Positions 24,594-33,762 of a stretch of 38,511 bases of DNA are shown here, piece by piece. Within the stretch, counting starts at the first letter, position 1. Every line of letters begins with the position of its first letter. The stretch comes from Oligoflexia bacterium. Lineage in GTDB: Bacteria > Bdellovibrionota > UBA1018. The translations under genes and the position numbers were made by a program. The stretch lies in NCBI GenBank assembly GCA_023700925.1, contig JAMPXZ010000005.1, positions 1-38,511 of the forward strand, read 5' to 3'. Below the pieces are notes generated by a model. It saw nothing but the letters and a program-made list of their open reading frames with translations. It searched no databases and was not told where the DNA came from.

Positions 24594-25319
24594 ATGACCA
24601 TGAATACCGCCCAGACTGTCCGGAATAAAATCACTGATCAAGGCCCTGATTCACTCTGGTCGTATGCAGACTTTGGCGGGGTGCCTTTTCAAGCTCTAGC
24701 AAAGGCCTTGAGTCGACTCGTTAAAGACGGGCTCATTCAGAGGGTGAGAAAGGGCATATACTATTACCCAAAAAAGACCGCGCTCGGGGCCTCTCAGCCG
24801 AGCGCTTCGGCGCTGCTCGCCAAGGCGATGGTGCGCGGCGGGGATACTCCGGTTTTCTCCGGAGGTACGGCTTCATTTCAAAACCTGGGGCTAACTACGC
24901 AGGTCCCGGCGCAATACACAGTTCTAAGTGGGGCCGCTCCGAGGACCATCCGGATCGGAGGGGTAACGGCGCGGGTCCGACACCGTGAACTTGGCCACCT
25001 GGCGGGCGCGAGCCAACGGGACGTATGGCTTCTGGATGCGATTCGAAATTTGAAACATGTACCGGATTCGACCCCGGCAGACGCACTGGCCAAAGTGATG
25101 AAACAGCTTAAGGCGGGCGCCCAGCCCGTGAAAAAACTCCTCCGTTTTGCCCAAGGCGAGCCGCCCAGAGTCCGAGCGCTTATGGGCGCGATGGCTGAGC
25201 AGATTGGCTATCAAGGCCCGGAGCTTCGGAAGCTTCGCAAGTCGCTTAACCCACTTACAAAATTTTATATCGGAGTCGGCTCGGTGCTTCCCAATGCGCC
25301 GGCTTGGAATATTGTGTAA
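24594..25319 (+). CDS. DUF6088/AbiEi-like winged-helix protein (antitoxin-like, no adjacent toxin)
   Basis: 241 aa. The N-terminal part reads AQTVRNKITDQGPDSLWSYA, then GVPFQALAKALSRLVKDGLI and RKGIYYYPKK, which is the winged-helix/wing pattern of DUF6088/AbiEi-type antitoxins. The second domain (about 65-165) has PSASALLAKAM, the NLGLTTQVPAQYTVLSGAAP block and HRELGHLAG, also typical. In type IV toxin-antitoxin pairs this protein represses its own promoter and counters an AbiEii nucleotidyltransferase. Here the next gene is another regulator 138 bases downstream with its own promoter, so it is solitary or shares the distal toxin. ATG codons at 24594 and 24600 both fit. Confidence 0.72.
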   Translation: MTMNTAQTVRNKITDQGPDSLWSYADFGGVPFQALAKALSRLVKDGLIQRVRKGIYYYPKKTALGASQPSASALLAKAMVRGGDTPVFSGGTASFQNLGLTTQVPAQYTVLSGAAPRTIRIGGVTARVRHRELGHLAGASQRDVWLLDAIRNLKHVPDSTPADALAKVMKQLKAGAQPVKKLLRFAQGEPPRVRALMGAMAEQIGYQGPELRKLRKSLNPLTKFYIGVGSVLPNAPAWNIV

Positions 25320-25417
25320 TCATGCCTTTGCACGAACATCCTGAGTTTGTTGATTTTGTCCGAATCGTGAGTGGCGACCGGGGTGCAAGAATGTAAAGGG
25401 TCAACAGAGAGTAAACC

Positions 25418-25457
25418 ACTATACAAAAAAATTTGTATAGTGTAATATTTTGTATAG
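25418..25457. promoter_or_regulatory. Operator and promoter of the toxin-antitoxin-like pair: three half-sites
   Basis: ACTATACAAA (25418-25427) and TTTGTATAGT (25432-25441) form a perfect 10-bp inverted repeat. A third half-site TTTGTATAG (25449-25457) directly abuts the ATG at 25458. TATAGT at 25436-25441 could be a -10 element, giving an almost leaderless mRNA. Binding of the encoded winged-helix protein here would block both transcription and the start region (inference). Confidence 0.6.
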
Positions 25458-26213
25458 ATGGGGAAAGCTAAAAGATCGAATCTCCTTCCTGAAATAGAGC
25501 CTGCCTTAGTAGACCCCTTTAGCAAGAAAGGAGCACTCGCACTTTTTTGGCTCCTCGCCCGGCGGCCGGCAGCTTCGGAGGGCGGGTTTTCTGTCAACCA
25601 AGCGGCAAGAGAGCTCGGGATTATGCCTTTTACGGTCCATCGCGTGGTACGGACGCTGGAATACGACGGGATTATCCGGGCGCAAGGCATAGCGACCAAA
25701 AAGAGATTTCATTTGGCTGAGCCGAAGGGTCTCATGATCCGTTGGATTCGCCACTACCAAATTCAGCGCAAGAGCAAGCTACATAGGTACGGACTCAGTA
25801 ATCCAAGGGAGTTTTCGTCAAGGCGCCAAGAATTTCTCGGAGCATTTGTCGTTCCGGCTCTTCATACTGCAGCGCAAACGGTCTTCCGCGCCGGTGTCAC
25901 GAATCTTTTGACTACGGAAGGCTATACTGACGGAAAAGGTGCGCTAAAGTTGGCTCGCAAGTTCGGGCTGATTGAGCAGGATAGGGGATATGAAGTGCTC
26001 TTAATTGAGCCCTATTATCTCGAAGTTGTCCGGAGATTCAATAAGGACCGTAGTGACCCGATCTGGAAATCTGCTTTTGCAGTCCTGACGTTTCTGGATC
26101 TTTATCATTTTCCCCTTCGTGGAAGGGAACAAGCAGAAGTGCTGTTTAGGAAGACGCCAGCGCTGAAAACTCTTGGTCCCTGGGCAGAATTTGAGGCCAT
26201 CGAGGTCTTTTGA
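25458..26213 (+). CDS. AbiEi-like winged-helix regulator/antitoxin
   Basis: 251 aa. The N-terminal region contains a helix-turn-helix, SVNQAARELGIMPFTVHRVV (about 47-66), followed by RTLEYDGIIRAQ and a wing. A C-terminal domain (about 120-250) of unknown fold contains LLTTEGYTDGKGALKLARKF. No ribosome site precedes the ATG; instead an operator half-site touches it, so leaderless translation or a weak start is likely. Its stop overlaps the next start by one base (TGATG). Family assignment rests mostly on the coupling to an AbiEii-like nucleotidyltransferase; a different regulator family is possible. Confidence 0.6.
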   Translation: MGKAKRSNLLPEIEPALVDPFSKKGALALFWLLARRPAASEGGFSVNQAARELGIMPFTVHRVVRTLEYDGIIRAQGIATKKRFHLAEPKGLMIRWIRHYQIQRKSKLHRYGLSNPREFSSRRQEFLGAFVVPALHTAAQTVFRAGVTNLLTTEGYTDGKGALKLARKFGLIEQDRGYEVLLIEPYYLEVVRRFNKDRSDPIWKSAFAVLTFLDLYHFPLRGREQAEVLFRKTPALKTLGPWAEFEAIEVF

Positions 26214-27004
26214 TGCCGCAGGCCACGAATGAAATCATAATAGCGGAGTTGGAAAACTTGATTGCACATCTGGAGGAATGGTCGCAGTGTCTCGTCCTCG
26301 GTGGCGGCGTGGCGCTCATTGTTTACGATCAATGCATGGCAGGTGACTCTGCGAGGCCGGTTGGGACCACGGATCTGGATTTTTTGATTCCACGGAGTCC
26401 CGACGTCACGGTCAACACCCAGCCGCTTTCAAGAATTCTGGAAAGCCTGGGGTTTTCCACTCGGCTCAAGAGCTTGGGTAATCCACCTATTGAGTCCTAC
26501 GTGAAGGAAGTTGAAGAAACGGAAATTGAAGTAGAGTTTCTGACGGACGATCGAACGAGAAAGAAAAAGGATTCTACTCAGATTCCGAAAGCGGGCGTTG
26601 TTGCTCAGTCCCTCTCGTATCTTGAAATGAGTCTGAATTCGGCTACGACCGCGAAACTACCGCGCGGGACCACTGTTCGAATAGTGCGTCCCGAGGCTTG
26701 GGTTTTTCATAAAGGTCTGACGTTCACCCGGAGAAAACCGGGCTCCCTCAAAAGCACGAAAGATCTATACGGGATCTGGTTTGTGCTCACGATGCTCGGA
26801 GAGTTTTCAGAGAGGACTTGGGCAGGACTCAAGAATATTCAGTCACAGCAGCCCTCCTCTTGGGAAAAGACGTTCAAAAGCAATCTCAAAGGATGGGTTT
26901 ATGAGGCGACACCAAGGGATTGGGCACAATTGCTATCCCAGGACCCGGAGCAACGTCTGAAGAAGGAAGCGTTCGTCGGAATGGTGGAGAAGCTATCGGA
27001 ATGA
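26213..27004 (+). CDS. AbiEii-like nucleotidyltransferase (putative toxin)
   Basis: 263 aa. The N-terminal half shows CLVLGGGVALIVYDQC followed by RPVGTTDLDFLI: the GG(T/V)AL...R.T.DLDF pattern of AbiEii/MenT-type nucleotidyltransferases, with the two metal-binding Asp in DLD. A third acidic position may be in EIEVEFLTDD. The C-terminal helical part contains WVFHKGLTFTRRKPGSLKSTKDLYGIW, a segment like the K...KDLYD motif of AbiEii proteins, here split by a short basic loop. In known systems such enzymes add nucleotides to tRNA acceptor ends or phosphorylate serine, and the partner represses them. The 1-base overlap with the regulator gene supports a toxin-antitoxin-like pair. A role in plain antibiotic-type nucleotidylation is less likely. 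Confidence 0.65.
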   Translation: MPQATNEIIIAELENLIAHLEEWSQCLVLGGGVALIVYDQCMAGDSARPVGTTDLDFLIPRSPDVTVNTQPLSRILESLGFSTRLKSLGNPPIESYVKEVEETEIEVEFLTDDRTRKKKDSTQIPKAGVVAQSLSYLEMSLNSATTAKLPRGTTVRIVRPEAWVFHKGLTFTRRKPGSLKSTKDLYGIWFVLTMLGEFSERTWAGLKNIQSQQPSSWEKTFKSNLKGWVYEATPRDWAQLLSQDPEQRLKKEAFVGMVEKLSE

Positions 27005-27009
27005 GGGAT

Positions 27010-27050
27010 CCCGCTCGGCTGAAACGCCGGGCGGCGTTAGCTCGAGCGGG
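27010..27050. terminator. Strong hairpin between the two convergent island operons
   Basis: Nested arms: CCCGCTCG (27010-27017) with CGAGCGGG (27043-27050), GCT with AGC, and AACGCC (27023-27028) with GGCGTT (27033-27038), giving 17 pairs with a 2-base and a 1-base bulge and a GGGC loop. It begins 6 bases after the nucleotidyltransferase stop and overlaps the last codons of jetD. No T-tract follows on either strand, so it is termination-like but unproven. Confidence 0.5.
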
Positions 27051-28425
27051 CGTATTCCCCAAGGTCCCGGACCAGTATTCCGGCAAGCTGTTCCTCGAAA
27101 ATAGGACGGTTTGCCTCCCTCATCGCATCTGTCAGCCCGGGTTCCCATGGCGAAAAGGCAGGAGAGCCCGCCAACGGGAGTATCCCTTCCGGCGCAAGTT
27201 CCAGCCCGGTTCGGTAATCCTTTTCTGAAAAACGCCAGACGCTGGAGCCAGGATATCGCGTCAGGAGGTGGCCAACGATCCGGATCCCATTCCAGTCGAA
27301 ATCCGCGCGGACCCTGAACTTTGCGCCGCAGCGGGCGAACAAATCCAATAGATGAAGCGTCGCTGAGGAGGGGATACCTTCGGTGCAGATCATGGGCGGA
27401 CTGACTTTTCCGAGTGCCTCGGCGGCCTCCGTCAGGATGCCAGGATTTTCGCAGATAAAGATCTCCGTCCCGAGCGGTACCTCGATCGGCGATAATGAAA
27501 GCTCCCGGAGCGTGATCCGTCGGGGCTCGCCGATCTCAGCCAGTTCGTTGAGGTGCCGAGCAAGGGGACGCTGGCTAGGCAGAGATGGCCGGAGGCCGAG
27601 CACAAGAACGTCGCATGAAAGGGGATCGCAGGCGACTCCGAAATGGGCCCAGAGGCGGCGGCGGTCGGCTGCGGCGAGCGGGGGCGTTTGCCAGTTCGCG
27701 ATCGCGACGAGCGCACCTTGGACTAGAGTCGCGAAGGGGCGATTGGTATCCAGTGCATGAGGGTCACCTAAAGCTGCGGCTGCGAGGACAGGTAACGTGA
27801 TGATGCTGTCGGCCTGAAGGGCCCCAGGTCCATATTTTTCATGGCGTGAAATACGAATGAGAATATCCAACGTCCCCAGAAGCAGGGCTCGTTCATTCCT
27901 GTCAAGCATATCAGGCATATCAGGCATTTCAGAACCGGAAGCCAGTCGCTTGAGCGTTCCTTTTGCCCGTAAATTTTCAAGCCAGGCCAACAGTCTTTCT
28001 TGGACGTTGTCGGAGCTGGTTGGTGAACCGTCCTGCTGCTCGGGTCGCAGCGCCGCATGTCGTTTTGCCTCTTCCCAAAGCTGATCTTCCCGTTCCGAAT
28101 CCGATCGCTTTTCGGAAGGAATATCGCGGAGGGGGCCGGTCATCGCCTCCAGCAGTTCCGCGAGGCCTGCTCCCAATCGGCTGCTTCGGAGGGCGAGGTC
28201 CAGTCGTTCGATCGAAATACGGATGGGAGGACTGGGAACTGTATCCCATCCATGTAAATTCGCGATGGCCTGGCATTCTGCCGCTGACAGATGGCTAAGC
28301 GTGACCATCTTTGCGGCACCTGGACCGGCGAGCTCCAGTCGCTTCCTCACGGCTGTAAAGAGCCTCCGGTAAACATCACTTTGAAGGTGTTTGAAAGCGG
28401 CCTCATCCATAATCGGTTTAGTCAC
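27037..28425 (-). CDS. jetD: Wadjet type II nuclease subunit JetD (TIGR02679 family)
   Basis: 462 aa. JetD is the Toprim-type nuclease subunit of Wadjet, which cuts circular plasmid DNA that the SMC complex has reeled in. The C-terminal region (about 320-400) carries the metal-site pattern: FICENPGILTEAA with E326, then RVRADFDWNGIRIVGHLL with D375 and D377. The N-terminal two-thirds is a helical, TIGR02679-like arm. The GTG start at 28425 gives an 8-base overlap with jetC; an ATG at 28410 is an alternative. It is the last gene of jetABCD. All the expected acidic residues are present, so the protein looks active. Confidence 0.85.
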   Translation of the reverse strand: MTKPIMDEAAFKHLQSDVYRRLFTAVRKRLELAGPGAAKMVTLSHLSAAECQAIANLHGWDTVPSPPIRISIERLDLALRSSRLGAGLAELLEAMTGPLRDIPSEKRSDSEREDQLWEEAKRHAALRPEQQDGSPTSSDNVQERLLAWLENLRAKGTLKRLASGSEMPDMPDMLDRNERALLLGTLDILIRISRHEKYGPGALQADSIITLPVLAAAALGDPHALDTNRPFATLVQGALVAIANWQTPPLAAADRRRLWAHFGVACDPLSCDVLVLGLRPSLPSQRPLARHLNELAEIGEPRRITLRELSLSPIEVPLGTEIFICENPGILTEAAEALGKVSPPMICTEGIPSSATLHLLDLFARCGAKFRVRADFDWNGIRIVGHLLTRYPGSSVWRFSEKDYRTGLELAPEGILPLAGSPAFSPWEPGLTDAMREANRPIFEEQLAGILVRDLGEYARSS

Positions 28426-31400
28426 CCATGTCTCTCATGGATTTTCCGTCCCAAAGGAACCATTCCGCCAAAACGCCCCGCAGTCCCGTCTCCCGGGAGA
28501 GGTGATAAGTCGACAGTCCGTCCAGTTCGGCGTAAAAACCCCATTCCTCATAGGAAGTCATCACGAAATCGAGGTCGAATTCGGAAAGGATCGTCATCAA
28601 TTGGCCCCGGATCGTCGGATCGATTCCGGCAAAGGCCTCATCGAGCAAAATCAACCTTGGGGACGAAGGGGAGGCGGATTCAAAAAATGCGGCAGCGGCG
28701 GCAAATAACGGAAGATGCAGCATGACGGCCTTCTTGCCGCCCGAGCCCTCACCGTGACGTTTTCGTGTGAGTAACTTCCAGGGGGTCCCCGAATCTTTAT
28801 ACTCGATCTTGAATTCGAACCAGCTTCGGTAGTCGAGGGTTTTCATCATGCGTTCATGATAGCTTCCGGAACCGTCGCTAAGGCGTGCTTCCTCAAGTCT
28901 TTGTGCCAGAAACCCGCGCAGTCCGCTCCGCTCGGAGTCCGATAAGAGATGGCCTGCCCGGAGCAGAAGACGGATCACTTGCTCGGTCTCCCGAGGGGCG
29001 CTTTCGGTGACCTCCCATTGGAGCCGGACCAATGACCCCGATGCTGTAGGACATTTCAGAAGGACAGCGTTCATTCGGTCGATCAAGTGCCTGGCTTCAC
29101 GGACCCGGGCCCGTAGGTGCTCATGCGTTTCACCCGAGAGGAATGATTCGAAAACCTGGCGCTCGTCGTCGGCCAAGAGACGATCCCGGATTTTGATTTC
29201 CGCCCCGAGCTCGGCGATCAAGCGCGATAAATTCATGATCTGCCCGTTGTAGCCTGCCATGTATATGAGCACGTCGCCGGTTCTCTCGGCTGTCAGGCGG
29301 ACGTCGCCCGCGAATTCGCGAAGAAGGTCCTGGTGCTGCTGGTTCACTCGGTTTTCAAATTTTTCTCGTTCCTCGGGGCTTCCGGTCAGTGATGAATCCG
29401 AGCCGGCAGCCACGGCTCGGGCGGCGTGCAGTGTTTCCGTCAATGTCCAACTCTTCGAGTCCAAGTTGGGGCTTTCCGTCTCGGCACAAGCCGCGCTGAG
29501 TCCGGCTTCATCCAGCAAGGCCGCGGCAGCGAAGGCGCGGAACCTCTGGGCCGTCTCTTGCCGCAGGGAATCCTGCTGTTCAACCGCCGCTTCCGCATTG
29601 CGGCACTCCGACAAGGCCGCGCCGAAATCCTGCTCCGCTTGGGTGATTTCCCCGCGGGCTTTGACGAGGTTTTCATTGCAGGATCTCCTTTCGCTTTCAA
29701 GGGACTGCATTCTTCTGAGCAGCGCCTTCGGATCCGCTCCGAGGCTGGCGCTGAGCGACTCCGCTTGAATCTTGAGTTTCAGCGCGTTCTCCGATGAGGC
29801 CAAATGTTCGGCGCTGGTCTCGTCAAACCGAAATAGGGCAAGCGCGGTGGCCTTTTGAAAGTCCTGCAGCCTTCTTTTTGCGTGTTCCACGGAATAGGCG
29901 CATTGGATCAGATCCCTGAAGGCGCTTTCGTAACTCTGATGTTTTTCACGCAATTCGGCGAGTCGGTCGCCCCACTCCAATAAACCCGTCCGCACCAGCG
30001 TTTCATCGTACCGCGCTTCTTGCTGATGATACTCCGTTGCGGCTTCCGCCGCCGCGAACTCGGCCTCGGCCAAGGCGGCTTGGGCTTCGGCGAGGTTGCG
30101 GGTTTCGGCCTCGACTGTCGCTCTGAGTTCTTGAACCGGCACAAGCGAAGGGAATTGTTCCTGCTCAGCGAGCAGCGCTCTGGTTCGGGTGCGGTTCTCT
30201 TCGATGGCTTTGAACGCGAGTTCTCTCCTGGAACGCAGATCCCTGATCAAGAGGTTCAGCGCCTGTATTCGCTCCCGTCGCACCCGTTCTCGCGACGCTG
30301 CGCCCAGGAATTCAGGATGCTCCTTTTGATAAAATCCATGAAGCGGGCCTGCCTGGAAAGAACCGTCGTCGGAAATCCAAAACGGAGCTACGGCATCGAG
30401 GGCATTTGCTATCCCGCCCCTGCGATACCCGATGCTGGATAGAATCTTCTTAATCACCGTGGCTGCAATCGGCGTATCCGCATCCACGACGGGAATCAGA
30501 ACGTCAGCTAGGGTGGGCGTGCCGTTCGGAAGTGGGGCTGATTCAAGAAGCAAGTCAAATCCCTGAGGCGGCATGAACCGGCCATCAGAGGTCACTCTGG
30601 CGTCGAGCAGCCCGGCTGCTTGGATGGCCCCTTCGATTTTCCCCTGCGTATTTTCGTCGATTCCCGGCGCGAATTCACAAAGAAGGTAGAATGAACGAGA
30701 ATCTTCTCTCGGAGATCTTGGCGTCCTCCATGCGGCCAAGTCCGGTCTTTTATGGGAATCCGCTTCAAGCGCATTGCGCTCTCGTTCATGGATCTCGATC
30801 GAGGCGTCGAGCTCTTTCTTTCCCACGGTCAGGAGGCTGAGTTGCTCGACGAGCTCGGAGCGGAGCTCGGCTGCCGCCTGATCGACAAACTGCTTCATCC
30901 TGTCCACGGGCAACGAAAGCAGCTCTTCCGCTAATTGAGGCGAGAAAACAAGAGCATGGGAGGACTCCAGCCACGTTGAAACCGCCGATCCAAACGCCTC
31001 GACCGCCCGTTCGAGCTCGCCTTCCCGCGAGCGAAGTCGCTCCATTCTTTCGTCCACGACATTTGCAGCAGTGGCGCGGCGATCCTCCATTCGGCGCATC
31101 TTGTCCCGAGAGGTCGTGACCAACTTGTGTTCTTGGTCTGCCTCAGTGATCGCGCGACGGCGTTCCGAGAGGATTCCCTCGCCGGTGCCTCTCGCGGCCT
31201 GTGTAGCACCCTCTGAGAGTTGGCGGGAGATACTGGCCTGAGGGCCGTGCAGTCCCGCCTCGCGGGCCGCGGCTTCGGTTCTTCGATCCTGGGTCGTAAA
31301 TATTTGTTGAGTTCCTTTGACTTCGTTTACAGCGGCCTCTTCCCGAGAGCGCGCGTGCTGCAGTTCGGTGCGATCGCGATCCGCTTTCGCGCGTACGCGG

Positions 31401-32515
31401 TTCTCATTCCGCAGGGATTCTTCGGCCAGCTGCCGCAAACGATCCAACTGTTGAATCGCCTCGTATTCGCGGGAGGCCTTGATTCCTTCGATCTGCTGAT
31501 CCAGTTCCAAGTCGAGAGATTGTTGGGAGGTGATCCGTTCCGAGAGGGTAGCGCGCTTTTGATCTGCCTCCGTAATCCTTCCCTGTGCTTCACGCAAGAG
31601 ACCTCGGCGCTTCTGATATTCACTTTCAGACTGGGTGATCTCTGACGCCCTGGCTTTGGCGACAGAGTGGAGATATTTCCGATAGACCTTGAGAAAGGTT
31701 TCGAGGGCGGCGCTGGTCTGACCCAATTGGTTGCGTTCCTCGCGAAGTCGATCCAAGCGCTCAAAACCCTCGGCCAGACGCCCGATGGTTTCTGGATTCA
31801 GAGGCGGGAGACTCACTGACAACACCCGAGACAGCTCCGGAAGGTCAAGTCGCTTGGACAGCTGAGGACGGCGGAGTTCGAGCAAGGCTTCGATCAATGC
31901 ACAGTATTGCTCTTCCGCCATTCCGAATAAAAAGCTGTTCACTTCGCGCCGATAGTCGGCACTTCTCTCGAAGACGTGCCCTTTCCCCTGAAAGACGTCG
32001 CCGAGCCTCGAAGGCGTGATCGGGATCCGGTCATTCCCCAACGGGTTCCAGTCCTGATCGACACGCAGCGGTGTGATGAAGTACCGTGCGTCCACTCCTG
32101 GGGTTCCCCTTTTGGCCCTCAATCCGGCGCCGATCGTGCAGAACTCCGATGCATTGCCATTCTTGCGTCCAAATTCGATCCAGAGATACCCGATATTGAC
32201 GTTTACCTCCGGGTTTTGGTCATTGATCAGGTTCCAATACATCGGGCGGGACGTCGATCCGAAGGGGTCAAGCCGTTGGGGTGAAAGATCGGCATCGAGC
32301 AGAAAGGGAAGCAGTACCTCGAGTGCTTTCGACTTTCCGGATTCGTTTCGCCCGCGAAGTAGAAGCCGACCGTGGTGGAAGACGAATCGCTGGTCATCGT
32401 ATTCCCAAATGTTCTGGAGGCCGGCGCGGAGAAGCTGCCACCGGTCTTTGCTCGGGGTTGGAAGAGACGTCCTCGCATCAGTTGGTGTAGAACCGAGAAG
32501 ATTGGGCTCGTTCAA
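28418..32515 (-). CDS. jetC: Wadjet type II SMC-like ATPase JetC (TIGR02680 family)
   Basis: About 1365 aa. It is the MukB-like motor that loads on DNA and extrudes loops. Walker A is GRNESGKSKALEVLLP at about 55-70, then FLLDADLSPQRLDPFGSTSR. A long coiled coil rich in Glu/Arg/Gln follows (about 300-560 and 760-1100), interrupted by a hinge-like globular region. The C-terminal head has the signature-type GSGGKKAVMLHLPLF and Walker B LILLDEAFAGIDP with D1292/E1293. The start is most likely the TTG at 32515: it overlaps the jetB stop as TTGA, is preceded by AGAGGAG 5 bases upstream, and the longer open frame lies inside jetB. Neither head motif is damaged. Confidence 0.88.
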   Translation of the reverse strand: MNEPNLLGSTPTDARTSLPTPSKDRWQLLRAGLQNIWEYDDQRFVFHHGRLLLRGRNESGKSKALEVLLPFLLDADLSPQRLDPFGSTSRPMYWNLINDQNPEVNVNIGYLWIEFGRKNGNASEFCTIGAGLRAKRGTPGVDARYFITPLRVDQDWNPLGNDRIPITPSRLGDVFQGKGHVFERSADYRREVNSFLFGMAEEQYCALIEALLELRRPQLSKRLDLPELSRVLSVSLPPLNPETIGRLAEGFERLDRLREERNQLGQTSAALETFLKVYRKYLHSVAKARASEITQSESEYQKRRGLLREAQGRITEADQKRATLSERITSQQSLDLELDQQIEGIKASREYEAIQQLDRLRQLAEESLRNENRVRAKADRDRTELQHARSREEAAVNEVKGTQQIFTTQDRRTEAAAREAGLHGPQASISRQLSEGATQAARGTGEGILSERRRAITEADQEHKLVTTSRDKMRRMEDRRATAANVVDERMERLRSREGELERAVEAFGSAVSTWLESSHALVFSPQLAEELLSLPVDRMKQFVDQAAAELRSELVEQLSLLTVGKKELDASIEIHERERNALEADSHKRPDLAAWRTPRSPREDSRSFYLLCEFAPGIDENTQGKIEGAIQAAGLLDARVTSDGRFMPPQGFDLLLESAPLPNGTPTLADVLIPVVDADTPIAATVIKKILSSIGYRRGGIANALDAVAPFWISDDGSFQAGPLHGFYQKEHPEFLGAASRERVRRERIQALNLLIRDLRSRRELAFKAIEENRTRTRALLAEQEQFPSLVPVQELRATVEAETRNLAEAQAALAEAEFAAAEAATEYHQQEARYDETLVRTGLLEWGDRLAELREKHQSYESAFRDLIQCAYSVEHAKRRLQDFQKATALALFRFDETSAEHLASSENALKLKIQAESLSASLGADPKALLRRMQSLESERRSCNENLVKARGEITQAEQDFGAALSECRNAEAAVEQQDSLRQETAQRFRAFAAAALLDEAGLSAACAETESPNLDSKSWTLTETLHAARAVAAGSDSSLTGSPEEREKFENRVNQQHQDLLREFAGDVRLTAERTGDVLIYMAGYNGQIMNLSRLIAELGAEIKIRDRLLADDERQVFESFLSGETHEHLRARVREARHLIDRMNAVLLKCPTASGSLVRLQWEVTESAPRETEQVIRLLLRAGHLLSDSERSGLRGFLAQRLEEARLSDGSGSYHERMMKTLDYRSWFEFKIEYKDSGTPWKLLTRKRHGEGSGGKKAVMLHLPLFAAAAAFFESASPSSPRLILLDEAFAGIDPTIRGQLMTILSEFDLDFVMTSYEEWGFYAELDGLSTYHLSRETGLRGVLAEWFLWDGKSMRDMGD

Positions 32516-33762
32516 AATAACTCCTCTTGGCGTGTCCTTTTGGATTGTCTGCGTTCGGGCTCCTGCGGAGCGTAGCGGGCGATCGCGGGAAGCGCTTGCC
32601 AGCAACCTCCATCGATGGGGCGAACCAGGTTGAATGCCCAAAGAATGTCGAGTGCTTCGGTGACCAGGCGTTTGGATCCTTCGGAGGAGATGGTGTACTC
32701 TTGGCTCCATCCGCAGGATTTTCCAAAGCGTTTTAGGAGTCCATCCATCCAAAGGGAGATCTGCGCATGCGCAATCGGGCTTCCGTCGCTTTTTGCCGCT
32801 TTACTGATCCGCTCGGCCAAAAGCAGTGCGGCGTGCTTTATCGTCGAGCCGCCTTCTGGAAACGGGGTATCCGTGAGATGTCCGGTGGGGTCTGCCGGCA
32901 GGAGTCCTTCTTTCCGTCGCTCGACCTGAAGTCCAATGTCCGATTCGAGCAGGCGGTAAACCGTGCCGCGCGCGTGATCCAACCATTCCCATTGCTCGGG
33001 CGTGAGTTCCTCGTAATACAATACGGGCTCATCGACTAGCCGTCTCAATACGGAATGCCGAGCCTTGAGCTTTCTGCCCTCCTCGGTTTCGGCGTAGTTT
33101 TCTTGCGAGAGCATTTCGGGCATTCCGGCAAGGACCGGCGGCAGGGCCGAGGAGAGGAGACTGGCGATCAAAGAATGATTGATGTCAAACAGCGCGTTTC
33201 CATCGCGGGATTGGATGTATCTATCCGCATCGCCATCGCGGAGGACCAGCACAGCGTTCTCGAGCAGCCAGCGGAGGGCGTCCACGAAGGCCCTGCGTTC
33301 GGGCCCTGTCGTGGAATCGAAGGCGTCGATTTCCTTCATTCCGCGGGTGATCAGCTCCAACTGTTCCGCCAAAATCTGAAGAGTGGTTTGGTTATGCTCC
33401 CTGTCCAGGATGGAAAGCAGCAGGCACAGGAAGACATACCGGCGACGGCTTAAAGGCGCCTTGCCTGGGAGAGAGGCCGGATGCGAGGAGTTTACTCGCG
33501 CAGGGATTTTGAAGAGGCGCGCGACACCAGCTCGAGGGTCAATTTTGAGCCTCCATCCGAGCCAGGAAGCAAACCATTCCGTCAGCCAAAGGCGGTGACG
33601 GACGAGCAGCCGGAACGTTTCGGGATCCTGATGCATCACGATCAGCGGTCGGAGCAAGAGGGCACGTAATCCGAGTTGTTTTTCGGATCGTTCGGAGGCG
33701 CCGAATTGGCTCTCGTTCTGCGCGTTGGAGTCACCCGGTTCATGGAGGTTAGGGAGCGACAT
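32512..33762 (-). CDS. jetB: Wadjet type II accessory subunit JetB (TIGR02678 family)
   Basis: 416 aa. JetB is the MukE/KITE-type winged-helix subunit that binds the kleisin JetA. Recognised from its place between jetA and jetC and from family-type blocks: QLGLRALLLRPLIVMHQDPE, FKIPARV, RRRYVFLCLLLSILDR, EQLELIT, and ENYAETEEGRKLKARHSVLR. The start is the ATG at 33762 with GAGG 6 bases upstream, giving a 14-base overlap with jetA; a longer frame from 33816 lies wholly in jetA. It ends in the TTGA overlap with jetC. Confidence 0.85.
   Translation of the reverse strand: MSLPNLHEPGDSNAQNESQFGASERSEKQLGLRALLLRPLIVMHQDPETFRLLVRHRLWLTEWFASWLGWRLKIDPRAGVARLFKIPARVNSSHPASLPGKAPLSRRRYVFLCLLLSILDREHNQTTLQILAEQLELITRGMKEIDAFDSTTGPERRAFVDALRWLLENAVLVLRDGDADRYIQSRDGNALFDINHSLIASLLSSALPPVLAGMPEMLSQENYAETEEGRKLKARHSVLRRLVDEPVLYYEELTPEQWEWLDHARGTVYRLLESDIGLQVERRKEGLLPADPTGHLTDTPFPEGGSTIKHAALLLAERISKAAKSDGSPIAHAQISLWMDGLLKRFGKSCGWSQEYTISSEGSKRLVTEALDILWAFNLVRPIDGGCWQALPAIARYAPQEPERRQSKRTRQEELF

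Noticed and set aside
27010-27050. Integron attC site
   Set aside because: The hairpin contains GTTAGCT, which does not fit the GTTRRRY core, and no integron integrase or cassette array is present.
31220-32633. Several 100-190 aa plus-strand frames opposite jetC
   Set aside because: Shadow frames of the long SMC-like gene; none has recognisable domains or ribosome sites.
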